64,000 nucleotides of DNA from Ctena decussata (Eukaryota > Mollusca > Bivalvia > Lucinida > Lucinidae), in contig OZ022511.1 of the NCBI GenBank assembly GCA_963989385.1, positions 24,608,503 to 24,672,502 of the forward strand, written 5' to 3'. The notes under the pieces are model-generated. The model did not search any database. It had not been told where the DNA came from and saw only the letters and a list, made by a program, of their open reading frames with translations. Position numbers and translations under genes: made by a program. This document shows positions 34,856-45,824 of the stretch, piece by piece. Each line of letters opens with the position of its first letter. The stretch's first letter is position 1.

Positions 34856-35507
34856 TTCTTAATTGAAGCCGACTGATTGTACTAACGTATCATCAAAGTC
34901 ACGCCATCACTGAAGGTGATTCTAATGAGACGTCAAATGGAGTTACAATAATATACATTACCGTTCGACAAGTATAGTTTCACAAAAAGCTTGGTCTACT
35001 CATAGCAACTATTAATAGTTCATGCCTATCAAAAGAGCCACTACATGTAATACCACAGGTATCTAGAATACAACGTTTCTTTACATCTCAAAAGGCGACA
35101 CTAAAGTCTCCTGTGGCGCGCTTCAAGCACGGGAGCGGGTGGTGGGCGATTAATCTACGCTTATAATGGTATTGAATCCTCGACAGATTGACTACATTCA
35201 GCAGACTGAAGTCATATGTTAGATTAAACTGTAGTCTGATTTTAAATGTCGTTATAATATAACATTTTATTAGATTGACTGCAGTCAATCAGAATAACTC
35301 TCTTCTCCAAATTGGCGCGGACACAAATAGACTTGGTTCAGGAGGTGAGAGTTGTGGATTTGTTCTCTTGTTCCTCCTGGGGTCATCGTTATGAGAACTG
35401 GACGAAACAATGCAGTCAACGCGATCTTCCGCAGTAGCTTAATTGTTAGGCTACTGCACTAGTCCTCTATCGATATGTACGTTTGTGGTTGCCCACTGGG
35501 TCGCGCT
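34856..35507. other. no recognisable feature
   Basis: Unique-looking sequence. It includes ATTAGATTGACTGCAGTCAATC, a small palindrome near 35270-35291, but no gene. Confidence 0.4.
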
Positions 35508-35573
35508 GGTTTCAAAGAGCACTTCTGATTAAAATACCTAAGCCTCCTTTGCTTAGAAGTGCTCTTTGAAACC
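35508..35573. repeat. 19-bp perfect inverted repeat (hairpin)
   Basis: GGTTTCAAAGAGCACTTCT (35508-35526) pairs exactly with 35555-35573; the loop is 28 bases. Confidence 0.9.
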
Positions 35574-35589
35574 ATGTGAGTGAGCTCAT

Positions 35590-35960
35590 ACTTCTTGTAG
35601 GACAGTGAGGCCTATATTTCATGGTCCAGTGAATTTAGCTATCACATCAAACACTATTTTGTGGACTTGCATCATATGTGGGTTTTTCGTTTAGGCTGAC
35701 ACTTTGAGTGACCTCATACTAATTGTAGGTCCGTGTGACCTTTACTACATGGTCCAGTTATTTAAACAAATATCTCTTACACTATTTTATTGACTTGTAT
35801 CATACTTGGTGTAATGGTTCATCCAGATACATTGACTGACCTAATGTCACTTCTAGGTCACTATGACCTATATTTCAAAGTTCACTGATATTGTCATATC
35901 TCTGGCAATATTTCTGAGGTTTAAATTATTCTTAGAACTCTTTATTCTGACACTGCAGTT
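35590..35960. repeat. tandem repeat family H, second locus
   Basis: Units of about 115-120 bp share CATGGTCCAGT, CTTGTATCATACTTGG and TGTAGGTC-GTGTGACCT, as at 23880-24440. Confidence 0.6.
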
Positions 35961-36109
35961 GATTTTATTTTATTTCCGGTATAGTCCATATCTAACTTGC
36001 GATTGTTAAAGTCAAGCTCACATAAATTGCGTTTTATTGTCTTCTGACAATTTTAAATTTTATGTTTTACTTATCTACTTAAGAAAAAGAGAAGATATTC
36101 AGGCAAACT

Positions 36110-36310
36110 TTTTGCAATGTAAATGGGAAGTACAATGTACTTCCCATTTACATTGTCAAAAGTTTGCTTGAAAATATTGTACTTCCCATTTACATTGTCA
36201 AAGTTTACTTGAAAATATTGTACTTCCCATTTACATTGCCAAAAGTTTACTTGAAAATATTGTACTTCCCATTTACATTGTCAAAAGTTTACTTGAAAAT
36301 TGATACTTTT
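36110..36310. repeat. ~45-bp tandem repeat starting with a palindrome
   Basis: GTACTTCCCATTTACATTG followed by TCAAAAGTTTACTTGAAAAT recurs four times. The first unit is preceded by its own inverse: CAATGTAAATGGGAAGTAC (36115-36133) and its complement (36137-36155) are separated by 3 bases. Confidence 0.9.
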
Positions 36311-36489
36311 CAACTTAAGCTCAGAGGACTTTGATTCATTGTTTGTGGACTGAAGGCAAAAGGGGCACACTTCTAAGGTATTACTGAACAAGAATTGTCT
36401 CTTCTTTCATCTTGGGACTCTCAAACAGGGAAGAATTGACTCCTTTTAGGGGCAAATTCTTCCCAGTAAGAGTGAATCATTTTCAGAAG
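36311..36489. other. short unclassified stretch
   Basis: GAATTG-rich sequence between two tandem repeats; TTGGGACTC and GGGGCAAATTCTTCCC recall MITE-2 words, so this may be a diverged MITE-2 end. Confidence 0.35.
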
Positions 36490-37195
36490 GTGGCTTTTGT
36501 CACCAAGGGAAGCACTTTTGTCACCAAGTGAAGCACTTTTGTTACCATGGGAAGCACTTATGTTATCAAGTAAAGCACTTTTGTCACCAAGTGAAGCACT
36601 TTTGTTACCATGGGAAGCACTTATGTCACCCAGTGAAGCACTTTTGTTACCATGGGAAGCACTTATGTCACCAAGTGAAGCAGTTTTGTCACCAAGGGGA
36701 GCACTTATGACACCAAGGGAAGCACTTTTGTCACAAGGGAAGCACTTTTGTCACCAAGGGAAGGACTTATGACATCAAGGGAAGCACATTTGTCACCAAG
36801 TGAAGCACTTTTGTCACAAGACAAGCACTTATGACACCAAGGAAAGTACTTTTGTCACAAGGGAATCACTTTTTCACCAAGGGAAGCACCTACGACACCA
36901 AGGGAAGCACTTTTGTCACAAGGGAAGCACTTTTGTCACAAGGGAAGCACTTATGAAACCAAGGGAAGCACTTTTGTCACAAGGGAAGCACTTTTGTCAC
37001 AAGGGAAGCACTTATGACACCAAGGGAAGCACTTTTGTCACCAAGTGAAGCACTTTTTCACCAAGGGAAGCACCTACGACACCAAGGGAAGCACTTTTGT
37101 CACAAGGGAAGCACTTTTGTCACAAGGGAAGCACTTATGAAACCAAGGGAAGCACTTTTGTCACAAGGGAAGCACTTTTGTCACCAAGTGAAGCA
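36490..37195. repeat. 20-21-bp minisatellite, about 34 units
   Basis: The unit is AAGCACTTTTGTCACCAAGGG (21 bp) with a 20-bp variant CACAAGGG. Variants AAGCACTTATGACACCAAGG and GTTACCATGGG occur in clusters, giving a higher-order pattern. A block of about 190 bp at 36860-37010 is repeated at 37048-37195. Because 21 is a multiple of three, a 91-codon frame with a Ser-Pro-x-Glu-Ala-Leu-Leu heptad stays open at 36497-36772; it breaks where 20-bp units begin. Confidence 0.95.
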
Positions 37196-37546
37196 ACAGG
37201 AAATCACTTAATTCTAAATTTTACTTTGTAAATATAGCAAAAAGAAATCTCTGATGTGACCTCATGCATCTCCAAGCTTATATGACATTGTTTCACTTGG
37301 CACAGTATTAATAAATTTTTGCACGCTGCTTTCTTTCAGGTTGGCCTACAGCATAATTGTAATGGGCTGACAGATGCATCAATGGAATTGGACAGGACAT
37401 TGTACTGTAAGAGAGGTTCAGTAATATGTAGTGATTTTTGACACTTTAAAAAATGACATTTAAACTTATCAAAATTGCAGCAGCTATACTGGATGTGGCA
37501 TATTGTTTTAATCAGATTATTACAATGCATTCAGAATTCATATGCA
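37196..37546. other. no recognisable feature
   Basis: AT-rich stretch between the minisatellite and a small hairpin. No gene or repeat seen. Confidence 0.4.
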
Positions 37547-37621
37547 AGCCAAGGGTACTAAGTCCACATTGTTCCCTACAACCTCGGCGTAGGAAACCAT
37601 GTTGACTTAGTACCCTTGGCT
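37547..37621. repeat. 18-bp perfect inverted repeat (hairpin)
   Basis: AGCCAAGGGTACTAAGTC (37547-37564) pairs exactly with 37604-37621 across a 39-base loop. Confidence 0.9.
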
Positions 37622-37879
37622 AGCAAAGCTGTATAGAATTAAGTGTGGTGGAAAAATATTGACAATATCGCAGTTACCTTAAATATTCATCTGGTTGTTG
37701 CTCTGTGTAAATCAAAGCGGTAAACTTTTCAAGAAAGTTGTAATTACAAGTAAACAAATTTCTCTTGAGTCTGTGACCCTGACCTTAACATAGCAGAATG
37801 TCATCTAAAATAACACGCAGTAAGCCTTGTCACATATCAACAGCTTCCATTTATAACTTTGGATAATATAAAACTTAAC

Positions 37880-38080
37880 AGAGCTCTAGATAAGAGCGAG
37901 TATTTGGTGATAGTTAGGGATATTTTTTGTTAAATGCATAAATCTGCATAAAAATATGTTGTGACCCTCATCTGAGCCGTCTCAATGAGACAGTTCAAAT
38001 GAGGGGTCACAACATATGGTTTCAATGAGAAATAAGAAAAATTATCCCTCAATTATCACCAAATACTCCTTCTTAACACA
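37880..38080. mobile_element. MITE-3 copy
   Basis: Outer arms AGTATTTGGTGATAGTTAGGGA and its near complement surround a central hairpin with TATGTTGTGACCCTCAT and ATGAGGGGTCACAACATA, as in the copy at 43874-44075. Confidence 0.75.
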
Positions 38081-38399
38081 AACTGCTAAATTTCCAAAAA
38101 GTGAATGATCACGGACCGACACAATACGGTAGTTTAGCACACTCTGCCCGAATGCTATATCCGCGACCTTGACCTTAGGTCAGCATCTAGAGCATCCAGC
38201 TGATACAGTGAATCTCCAGAACAACAAAGTAAACCTAGTCAAACAGCATATCAAAAAGGTTTCACTGTAACGTTTTGGAAATAACAGCAAAATGTGCAAA
38301 ACTATTTATGCAAATATTAATGAATCGACGAATGAACAGATTGACTCTGGACACACTTTGTTCATATATGCCTCGTGTATATTTCATATACATTTGCTT

Positions 38400-39165
38400 G
38401 TCACTCTTTGTGGCCAATAAAGGTGAATGGATACACTTTCAGGGGAAGCAACTCTACATTTTTCTTTTTGCCTTCTTCTCAATGGGGGTCATCTCTTAAA
38501 GTAAAGAATTTGCTCCTATTCTCAATGGGGTCATCTCTTAAAGGAAAGAATTTGCTCCTAATCTCAATGGGGATCATCTCTTAAAGTAAAGAATTTGTTC
38601 CTATTCTCCATGGGGGTTATCTCTTAAAGTAAAGAATTTGCTCCTATTCTCAATGGGGGTCATCTCTTAAAGGAAAGAATTTGCTCCTAATCTCAGTGGG
38701 GGTCATCTCTTAAAGGAAAGAATTTGTTCCTATTCTCAATGGGGGTCATCTCTTAAAGTAAAGAATTTGCTCCTATTCTCAATGGGGGTCATCTCTTGAA
38801 GGAAAGAATTTGCTCCTATTCTCAATGGGGTTCATCTCTTAAAGTAAAGAATTTACTCCTATTCTCAATGGGGGTCATCTCTTGAAGGAAAGAATTTGCT
38901 CCTAATCTCAATGGGGGTCATCTCTTAAAGGAAAGAATTTGTTCCTATTCTCAATGGGGGTCATCTCTTAAAGTAAAGAATTTGCTCCTATTCTCAATGG
39001 GGGTCATCTTTTAAAGGAAAGAATTTGCTCCTATTCTCAGTGGGGGTCATCTCTTAAAGGAAAGAATTTGCTCCATATGAGCAAATTCTTTTAGTTAAGG
39101 GCAGACCCCATCTTGGAAGGGCTTCTTTGTATTGGAAAGCAAACAGGAAGTCATAAAAGTTGCTT
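38400..39165. mobile_element. MITE-2 with a central ~43-bp tandem expansion (about 14 units)
   Basis: The left side, GGATACACTTTCAGGGGAAG, and right side, GTTGCTTCCCTTCGTAAAAT, are the ends of a palindromic MITE also seen at 40190-40790. In this copy CTCAATGGGGGTCATCTCTT followed by AAAG[T/G]AAAGAATTTGCTCCTATT repeats head to tail. AAAGTA and AAAGGA variants alternate irregularly, pointing to repeated unequal exchange. The last unit turns into the inverse arm at GCTCCATATGAGCAAATTC. Confidence 0.9.
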
Positions 39166-39209
39166 CCCTTCGTAAAATTGGCAGAAAAATCATCTTTATG
39201 CCTTGATCA

Positions 39210-39745
39210 AACATACATTAAATAATGTAGCTTATTGTACTTTAAGCTACTTGAAGTTACTTTAACATATTTTGATGTATTTTGACATAGATGTACTTAC
39301 TGCTGTACTTGCCCTTCTTTAACTTTCAAATAGCTTGTAAAAACCTTGGGAGAGCCATATGAGGCAACTTATCTTTTGAGCATGTTCAAAATATAAAACT
39401 ATGGTGGACTTTAATGTACTTCAGTAACACACTATAACGTAGAAGTAATCACAGTTACAGAATGTTGTTGTTGTGTTATTGTTTAACGTCCACGGTAAAC
39501 AGCTATGGTCAAGTCGGGACGGTCAGTTTACCTAACCACACTATTCCTGGGCAGACTTAGACCTCCTAAGTGGTTAACCAGTACTAAGTGCACTTACTTT
39601 CACCAGTACCTGACAACTGCCCTTCTTGAATCAGCGGAATACAGAATGTAGGGCAAACTACAGTAATAAGTATGTTAAAAAGTATGTTAAGGTATGAAAA
39701 GAAGGTTAGAAGTATGTTAAGCTACATTATATAATGCATGCAAGA
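39210..39745. mobile_element. element with inverted ends (ATAATGTAGCTTA)
   Basis: CATTAAATAATGTAGCTTA on the left pairs with TAAGCTACATTATATAATG on the right. Between them lie a TACTTTAAGCTACTTGAAGT stretch and, at about 39470-39620, a segment starting GTTTAACGTCCACGG that looks like an independent dispersed repeat. No coding region. Confidence 0.5.
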
Positions 39746-39792
39746 CCAATTAGGCTTCAGGCAGCTGTTTTAAAAAGACAAGCTACAGTATT

Positions 39793-40030
39793 TGAGCCTC
39801 GACACGAGAAAACCAACAAAGTGGTTGTGTACCCAATACAGACTCGGATCAGTTTTGGCATCTGTCCAGTCTGATCAGACTCTTCACTAAGAGCTTAAAG
39901 GATAGCTAAGGGTCTAAGCTAGCTCCATGCGGAGAGAGAAGACTCTGATCAGACTGGATGGATGCCCAGGCTGATCTAAGTCTGCGCTGGGCGCACAACC
40001 ACATTGTTGGTTTTGTCGTTTTGCCACTTA
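39793..40030. mobile_element. MITE-1 copy, degraded right end
   Basis: The left end TGAGCCTCGACACGAGAAAA is good; the right end has decayed to GTTTTGTCGTTTTGCCACTTA. Confidence 0.85.
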
Positions 40031-40189
40031 TTTACAGAAACAAGACAAGCTATATTCCAAATACAATTTATTCAAAGTAGAAAATCTTAACATTTATATT
40101 TAATAAATAACAAGAATTTATCACAGAAATGATAGTTTGATATGATGAAAATAAAGAAGAAACATGTTTTAAAATTAAGGTATAAAGGT

Positions 40190-40790
40190 ACACTTTCAGG
40201 GGAGGAAATTCTGCTGTTTTTATTTTAGCCTCCCTTCTCTATGGAGGTCAACTCTTAAAGTTATATGGTCTGTAACTTCAAGGAATTTATTTTTGGTGGC
40301 AATGTTTCTTATTTTCAAGAATACAGTAATTAAGCCAAGGTGGCCATGAAACACTCATGATAATAACAAATCTAAGCCAATTACTGCTACAAAAACAATA
40401 GTAATTTAGGTAAACTATTTACTGTCTAGAATTCCATTCGTCCCAAATATAATTACTTGAAAGTAAAAAGCTCCTGTTTTCACAGAGGTTATGACCTTTT
40501 CATGCACTTATCAGGTGTAATGAATAGATTTATGATGATAACTTAGTTTTACTAAACTTCTAAAATTGCTAAAAATAAAACATTTAAAAGTTGTCAAAAT
40601 GATCAAAAGTTACAGACCATATAACTTTAAAGGAAAGAATTTTCTCCTCTTGGAGAAAATTCTTTACTTTAAGAGTTGACCCCCCTTTAGCAATGGTTCT
40701 ACTGTCCAGAAAAGAAAAGAGGATGACACAAAAGTTGTCTCCCTTAAAAAATGGCAGAAAAGTAAAGTCTTGTACCCATATACTGAAACA
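40190..40790. mobile_element. MITE-2 copy interrupted by a piggyBac-type MITE
   Basis: The left arm, GTACACTTTCAGGGGAGGAA to GGAGGTCAACTCTTAA, resumes after the insertion as AAGGAAAGAATTTTCTCCTC, then its inverse GAGGAGAAAATTCTTTACTT...AAGAGTTGACCCCCCTTTAG. Confidence 0.8.
40259..40626. mobile_element. 368-bp piggyBac-type MITE with TTAA target duplication
   Basis: The terminal inverted repeats are perfect over 19 bases: AGTTATATGGTCTGTAACT (40259-40277) and AGTTACAGACCATATAACT (40608-40626). TTAA flanks both ends (40255-40258 and 40627-40630). TTAA duplication is the hallmark of piggyBac transposition, and excision would restore the MITE-2 phrase CTCTTAAAGGAAAG. No coding capacity. Confidence 0.92.
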
Positions 40791-40799
40791 CTTTATATA

Positions 40800-41200
40800 T
40801 CTGGTTGCTGAATGGCATAATGAGCCAAAATATTGGAACAATTGCCATAGTTATTCCTAACAAGTTGGTTTAAATATACTACAGTTAAAATTGGGACATT
40901 TAAAACAAGACCTGTCCGCGTACAGGATAGCTCGCCTACAGTGCCTTGCCCATCGCATAAAAAAAGTTTGACGTAAAACTTTAAAGTGGGACGCCCACGC
41001 CAACGTTCAAGTGACAATAGCTCTCTGTACTTTTGTACATTAAAAAGGAATAGGTTGGTATTAAAATGAAGAAATGCATCCAAAAGAGGCATGCAGAATG
41101 GCAGACAGTGTGGACCTTGATCAGATTGTTCTTCTAGAAGCAGTCTGATTAGGGTCTCCACTGCTTGCATAGATTACCTGTCCCAGTACTTAGACTCTTT
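40800..41200. mobile_element. unclassified MITE-like segment
   Basis: Contains a palindromic CAGATTGTTCTTCTAGAAGCAGTCTGAT-type segment also found in the MITE at 49116-49336 (CAGATTGCTCCTCAAGGAGC), plus ACGCCCACGCCAACG near 40990. The 125-codon - strand frame here is a by-product. Confidence 0.5.
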
Positions 41201-41373
41201 ATTTGCTACAGATCACTTAATTCAAGTAATATACGATGGTACTCGGTGTAAAACAATTTTCTAAAAAAGAAATATTGTATCATCACTCTGTCAGATGTTA
41301 TGTCTGGTTCTTGCCCTCTGCACATCTTGTCATCGCCCGCTATCAGTGTGTAAACTTTCAATACTATTAGAGA

Positions 41374-41614
41374 TGAGCCGTGACACGAGAAAAACCAACA
41401 AAGCGGTATCTGCACCCAGCGCAGACTCAGATAAGCTTGGGCAGCCACCCAGTCTGATCACAGTCTTGGCTGTCAGCATGAGGCTAGCTTAGATTCTTAG
41501 CCACTTTTTAAGTGCAAAGGGAAGACTCGGATCAGACTAGGCGGATGCCCAGGCTGATCTGAGTCTGCACTGGGTGTGCATGCCTTTTTGATGGTTTTGT
41601 CGTGTCATGGCTCA
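41374..41614. mobile_element. MITE-1 copy
   Basis: Ends TGAGCCGTGACACGAGAAAA and GTTTTGTCGTGTCATGGCTCA; the interior is more diverged than in other copies. Confidence 0.85.
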
Positions 41615-41689
41615 GATATGCTTGAGCAAAAATGTGATGAACGGACAGACAAAGTGGTAGCTGTATGCTCACCCTTCTGGAGAGCATAA

Positions 41690-41856
41690 ATTGGGCAACT
41701 AAACTTATTAGATGTAACATATAAAAGAGTGTTTTGATTTGTATAACTCGGTGTTTGATCAGTTATCACAATAATGATAGGAATAAAACCCACCCTTGAA
41801 TGAGGGTAATTAAGGCCACTAAACTCCACCCTTCAATGAGGGTAATAACTAGAGAA
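41690..41856. repeat. direct repeat flanking family G, left copy
   Basis: GGCAACTAAACT, TGTTTTGATTTGT, GTTTGATCAGTTATCACAATAA and CACCCTTCAATGAGGGTAAT recur in a similar set at 42683-42850. Confidence 0.6.
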
Positions 41857-41859
41857 AGA

Positions 41860-42682
41860 GAGCTGGGGCTCACGTATACCCCCCACCAGTGCCACCGCCC
41901 AAGTAAATTCTTATTATTGAATCCTGGCTCAATCAAGAGGCATGACCCTATTGCTTAAATACTTCATAGCAAAGGCAATGTTGTGCAGATATCATGTACC
42001 AAATATAATTTAATTGCAGAGATATGAGCAATCAAAAGGTTAAACACAACACACTTTGACATAAACCAAGTCCAAATTATAGACCCCTAGCCCCACCCTA
42101 CAATGCTTAGTATCCCAGATCCAAGGTAATGCTATAGAGATGTCATGAACTAAATATGAAAAGAATCTGACATATTCTTACAGACATACGAGATATCCAA
42201 AGGTTTAATGCAAAACTCAGAGTACAATGTTACAATGTAAGTAAGTCCTAATTATTGACCCTTGGCCCCACCGAGGGGCCTAACCAAGGAGTTCAGATAT
42301 TTCATATCAAAGGTAATGCAACTGAGATATTATTAAGCAAATATGAAAAGAATCTGATATGTGGTTTCAGAGTTATGAGCAATCAAAAAAGGTTTAACAC
42401 AAAACTTTGATTTATATTGACCCCTCACCCCACCAAGCGGCCTTACCCAGGAGTTCAGATATTACATATGAAAGGCAATGCTATAGGGATATCATTTACC
42501 AAATATGAAAAGAATCTAATAAGTGATTTCAGAGTTATGAGCAATCAAAAAAGGTTTAAGGTAAAACTTTGACTTAAAAATTAACTAACGGATGGACGCA
42601 TGAATGGATGAACGAACAGACAAATGGACATCATGACAAAAACTATATACCCCCTGACATACTTTGTATGTCAAGATATAAT
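41860..42682. mobile_element. pearl-like element, family G
   Basis: The left end has GTATACCCCCCACC and the right end TATATACCCCCTGACATACTTTGTATGTCA, the latter containing a small hairpin. The core has about four units of ~170 bp with TACCAAATATGAAAAGAATC and AGAGTTATGAGCAATCAAAA. A GGATGGACGCATGAATGGAT microsatellite precedes the right end. Confidence 0.7.
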
Positions 42683-42850
42683 TAAGGCAACTAAACTCCA
42701 CCTTTCGGTAAGGGTAATTAAGGCAATTAAACTCCACCATTCGATGTGGGTAATTAAGGGAACTAAACTATGTGAGATAACTAATAAAATATGTTTTGAT
42801 TTGTGTCATAAAATTCTTTGTTTGGTCAGTTATCACAATAATTAAAGGTA
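42683..42850. repeat. direct repeat flanking family G, right copy
   Basis: See 41690-41856. The order of the shared phrases differs, so this is not a simple target duplication. Confidence 0.5.
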
Positions 42851-43128
42851 TCAAACTGTCTTTCAAGTTTAACAGCCATTGCCATGCTCAGAAGAAAATA
42901 TCACATGCTATGCCAAAAGAGACTTATGCACTTGAAATTAGATTAAACACTTCTGTGATCTCACAACATCTCGGGACATGAGTTTCATTATCATAAAAAG
43001 CATTCATTTTTAAAAAACATTCAGGAAATGCATTGTGTATCTAACAATTAAGCCTCAGTTGGCTGCATAGCCCCAAAAAAGGGCAATTTGATGAAAATTC
43101 TGATTGTTTCTGTTCTCAAAAAACACTA

Positions 43129-43461
43129 CAGTGGTAATACCAATTTCGCTACCTATGCTGTCGACTGAGACGGTACTATACAAAATGGCTGTCAACCGAG
43201 AATTCAATCATAAGCATTACCGATAACAATAAATGATGCTTTTGTAAATGGCTGTTGACCGAACTGATACTGTTGTCGACTGTCTTGGTTGACAGCCACT
43301 TTTGCATGTACGGTTACTGACTGGCTTGGTAGAAAGCACAAGTAGAGAAATTGGTTTAAACATAGATTATTTGTAAATACAGTACTATCACATAACACAA
43401 ATACAATCATATAGTACACAAATAAGATTCAGAAAGTAGGGAAATTGGTATTACCACCGTG
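43129..43461. mobile_element. 333-bp MITE (GGTAATACCAATTTC termini)
   Basis: CAGTGGTAATACCAATTTC (43129-43147) pairs with GAAATTGGTATTACCACCGTG at the right end with one mismatch. The interior repeats TGGCTGTCAACCGA and TGTCGACTG-type words. No coding sequence. Confidence 0.75.
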
Positions 43462-43873
43462 AATATTTGTTCACACTAGTAAATGTGCAATACCTGGCAT
43501 TCCCAAGTGGAAATTAACAAGAATTCCGCAGAATGTGATGTAGTGCCCGTCTGTCTGCACACTCTCACAGAACAGAGCTACACCAGAGAAGGTGACACAA
43601 AGTTTACGCCAACGCCACTGAATACAGCGAAAAAGTAATACCTCTATCTTGTTTCTGCCAGATGCAGGTGATGGAGGCAAAAATTAAAACTTCTGCAAAT
43701 ACATGTATTTGGTTCCCAAAGATATAACAATGTTACTTGACTCAATTATGTACATCAAGTTGCAGAAACTTTATTTTTCAATCTCTAAATGGGAATCAAA
43801 TGGTGCATTTGCCAGATGTTTGTTGCACTGTACTAGAACTGCCTTGTCAATGCAGTGAGGATAAGAGGCTACA
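43462..43873. other. unclassified, likely repeat remnant
   Basis: Near 43570-43620 the - strand carries GTGGCGTTGGCGTAAACTTT and GGTGTAGCTCTGTTCTGTGA, words common at termini of dispersed mollusc repeats. The 69-codon frame at 43471-43680 reads plausibly but seems to be repeat-derived. Confidence 0.4.
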
Positions 43874-44075
43874 CAGTGCTCCAGAAAACAAGGAATATCA
43901 GGAGTAATTAACGGAAAATTTTCCTTATTTTTGGACAAAAACATATGTTGTGACCCCTATTAGAACCGTCTCACCGAGACGGTTCTAATGAAGGGTCACA
44001 ACATAAGTTTTAATGGAAAAATATGCACAATTATCCCTAAATTATCTCAATTACCCCTTCTTATCTGGAGCACTG
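43874..44075. mobile_element. MITE-3 copy, complete
   Basis: A 202-bp element with perfect 11-bp ends CAGTGCTCCAG / CTGGAGCACTG and a strong central hairpin at 43944-44005 (TATGTTGTGACCC...TTAGAACCGTCTC folding on GAGACGGTTCTAA...GGGTCACAACATA). It lies about 95 bp downstream of the TLCD3 stop codon and may fall within its 3' untranslated region. Confidence 0.85.
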
Positions 44076-44168
44076 GTTTTCCAACATGGTCAATTCTGAG
44101 TAACTCTGCTAGAATTATCATCAAACTCCCAGCTTATCTTGAGCTTTTGGCTGGACGGAAATGTCTGA

Positions 44169-44453
44169 TTATCTTACTGCTTTGTAAGATTTTCTCTTTC
44201 GATAAATCTTATAAAATGCCCTGTAGGCCCCACGAATCATTAACCACATCCAATAAACCTGCAGAACTAGAACACATAAACAACCCAGGTTGCAGTGGAT
44301 AGGAATACGAAATGGCACTTCTAAAACTTTAAGTCCGGCATACACACCATAACGCCAGTACAGGTACGGAAAGATTAAAATCCGGAACATAAAGAATGTG
44401 ACTACCATGAAAAGTCCTGATATAATGTATGCTGCAGTGTGTTTCATATTTAG
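44169..44453 (-). CDS. TLCD3: TLC domain protein TLCD3/FAM57-like, last exon
   Basis: This exon encodes the last 94 residues and TAA (44169-44171). It starts after a TTTTTCAG acceptor, in phase with the exon at 45825. The residues run LNMKHTAAYIISGLFM, FRILIFPYLYWRYG, YAGLKVLEVPFRIPIH, CNLGCLCVLVLQVYWMW and IRGAYRAFYK. That matches the C-terminal third of FAM57/TLCD3 (LFPYLYW-YG-AGL, VP-IP-H-NLG, YW, RGA-R-F) and contains two hydrophobic membrane segments. The tail KIYRKRKSYKAVR is basic and could act as an ER-retention-like cytosolic end (inference). TLCD3 proteins are multi-pass endoplasmic reticulum proteins tied to ceramide/sphingolipid metabolism; TLCD3B influences ceramide synthesis in vertebrates. 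Confidence 0.92.
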   Translation of the reverse strand, partial: LNMKHTAAYIISGLFMVVTFFMFRILIFPYLYWRYGVYAGLKVLEVPFRIPIHCNLGCLCVLVLQVYWMWLMIRGAYRAFYKIYRKRKSYKAVR

Positions 44454-45824
44454 CTGAAAAAGATAAAATAAAAAATATATAATCAGTATATCCACAGAGA
44501 AAAACTATAACAACCTTGAATATGGCATTTTATCATATGACGTCGCATCTGAGAGTGTAATAAAGCCATGCATTAAAAACGATAATCCACTAGTGGATAA
44601 AATATGCAAATTGCGTCGTAACGTTATGCGTTCATGTCCATGAAAACATCCCGTTTTCTAATGGCTAAATTTAGACATTTTAGTGCCAATTTTGCTTATA
44701 AAATGTGATTTCAGTGTCATATGATAAAAAAAATCTTGCATTCCTGCTCCTGTATTACTGAATTTATTAAACTTGTTGGGGAACACTGATAAGATGCTCG
44801 GCACAGCCTGGTATCTTATTTTTTTCCCCAACTCGTTTAATAAATTCAATAATACATAAGCTCTCATGTAAGATCCTCTATGTGTTCACCAGTCTTAATG
44901 AAAAATTCCACAACCATGAAATTACCACATGGTGTTTGTTAAAAAATCTGTCTGTCATGTGCTCCTGCACTTGCAGATCACAACAGGTGGTAGGTAGATA
45001 ATTATGCTAAGCACCTGACTACTTTGCCGATAAACCTGTGTTAAATATTTGTTTCTGACTGGCGAAAAAAATACAAATAGGGCACTCAGAAGAGCTACCA
45101 AAGAGTCATATTCAATTAAAATTTTGTGTCAAGACAATAAATTTAATTTTAAATTTAGATTTTGTGGAGTTAATGGACACCATAGCGATTTATTTCATCC
45201 ATGTTTATCAATTACTGGAACATAAGATAACATAACCGTCATTGCCCAGTAACAGATAACACAGGGGAGAACCTTAATATTTTTATTGTCTACTAATCTG
45301 GACCCTAGCAACCTTCTGTCTTCAGCAGACTGACAGGGTACTCGGGGCCCAAGAAGATAAGACGTGATGCAATGGAGACACTCGCTGTAACCATTATTTA
45401 TCCTTTGGAAGAATGGGTAACCTCTGAGGGGAAGCAACGCTGTCATTTTTATTTTTGCCTCCCTTCTCAATCAGAATCAACTCTTAAAGGGAAGAAATTG
45501 CTCCTCTAGGAGGATGATTGCACAGGATGATTGCGAGAAACTGAATAAAAAGAATACTTTTTCAGCGTTTTTGAGTGTTAGAATCATAATAGTTCAGTTC
45601 TGGCATTGAATTGTTGTTATAAAAAATTCACTCTTTCAGTCAGTTATAAGTATATCATTTGTGCTCCGAGCTCATGATAAGATCTACTTTAAAACTAGCC
45701 TCCAAACAGTGAATTATTACTCAACAATTCACTGCTGGACCTAATCCTTTTCTTAAATAAACACAGCTCTAATATTATGAAGCACAATTTATGTGACTTA
45801 AAGCTCAATAATTATGGTACTAAC
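44454..45824 (-). other. TLCD3 intron, with inverted repeats and a MITE-2 fragment
   Basis: The donor GTTAGT and acceptor TTTTTCAG define it. It holds an inverted pair near 44753-44855 (GAATTTATTAAACTTGTTGG against CCAACTCGTTTAATAAATTC) and a MITE-2 left-arm fragment at about 45423-45515 (GGGGAAGCAACGCTGTCATT, TCAACTCTTAAAGGGAAGAA). Confidence 0.7.

Noticed and set aside
36497..36772. 91-codon frame with a seven-residue repeat
   Set aside because: It is a pure minisatellite of 21 bp; no start context or flanking exon, and the frame breaks with 20-bp units.
36490..39165. CRISPR-like array
   Set aside because: Repeats are contiguous without unique spacers, and the genome is eukaryotic.
43471..43680. 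69-codon - strand frame resembling a coding exon
   Set aside because: It looks like protein at first, but GTGGCGTTGGCGTAAAC and the GGTGTAGCTC words are typical of dispersed repeat ends. No acceptor is visible, and it lies downstream of the TLCD3 stop.
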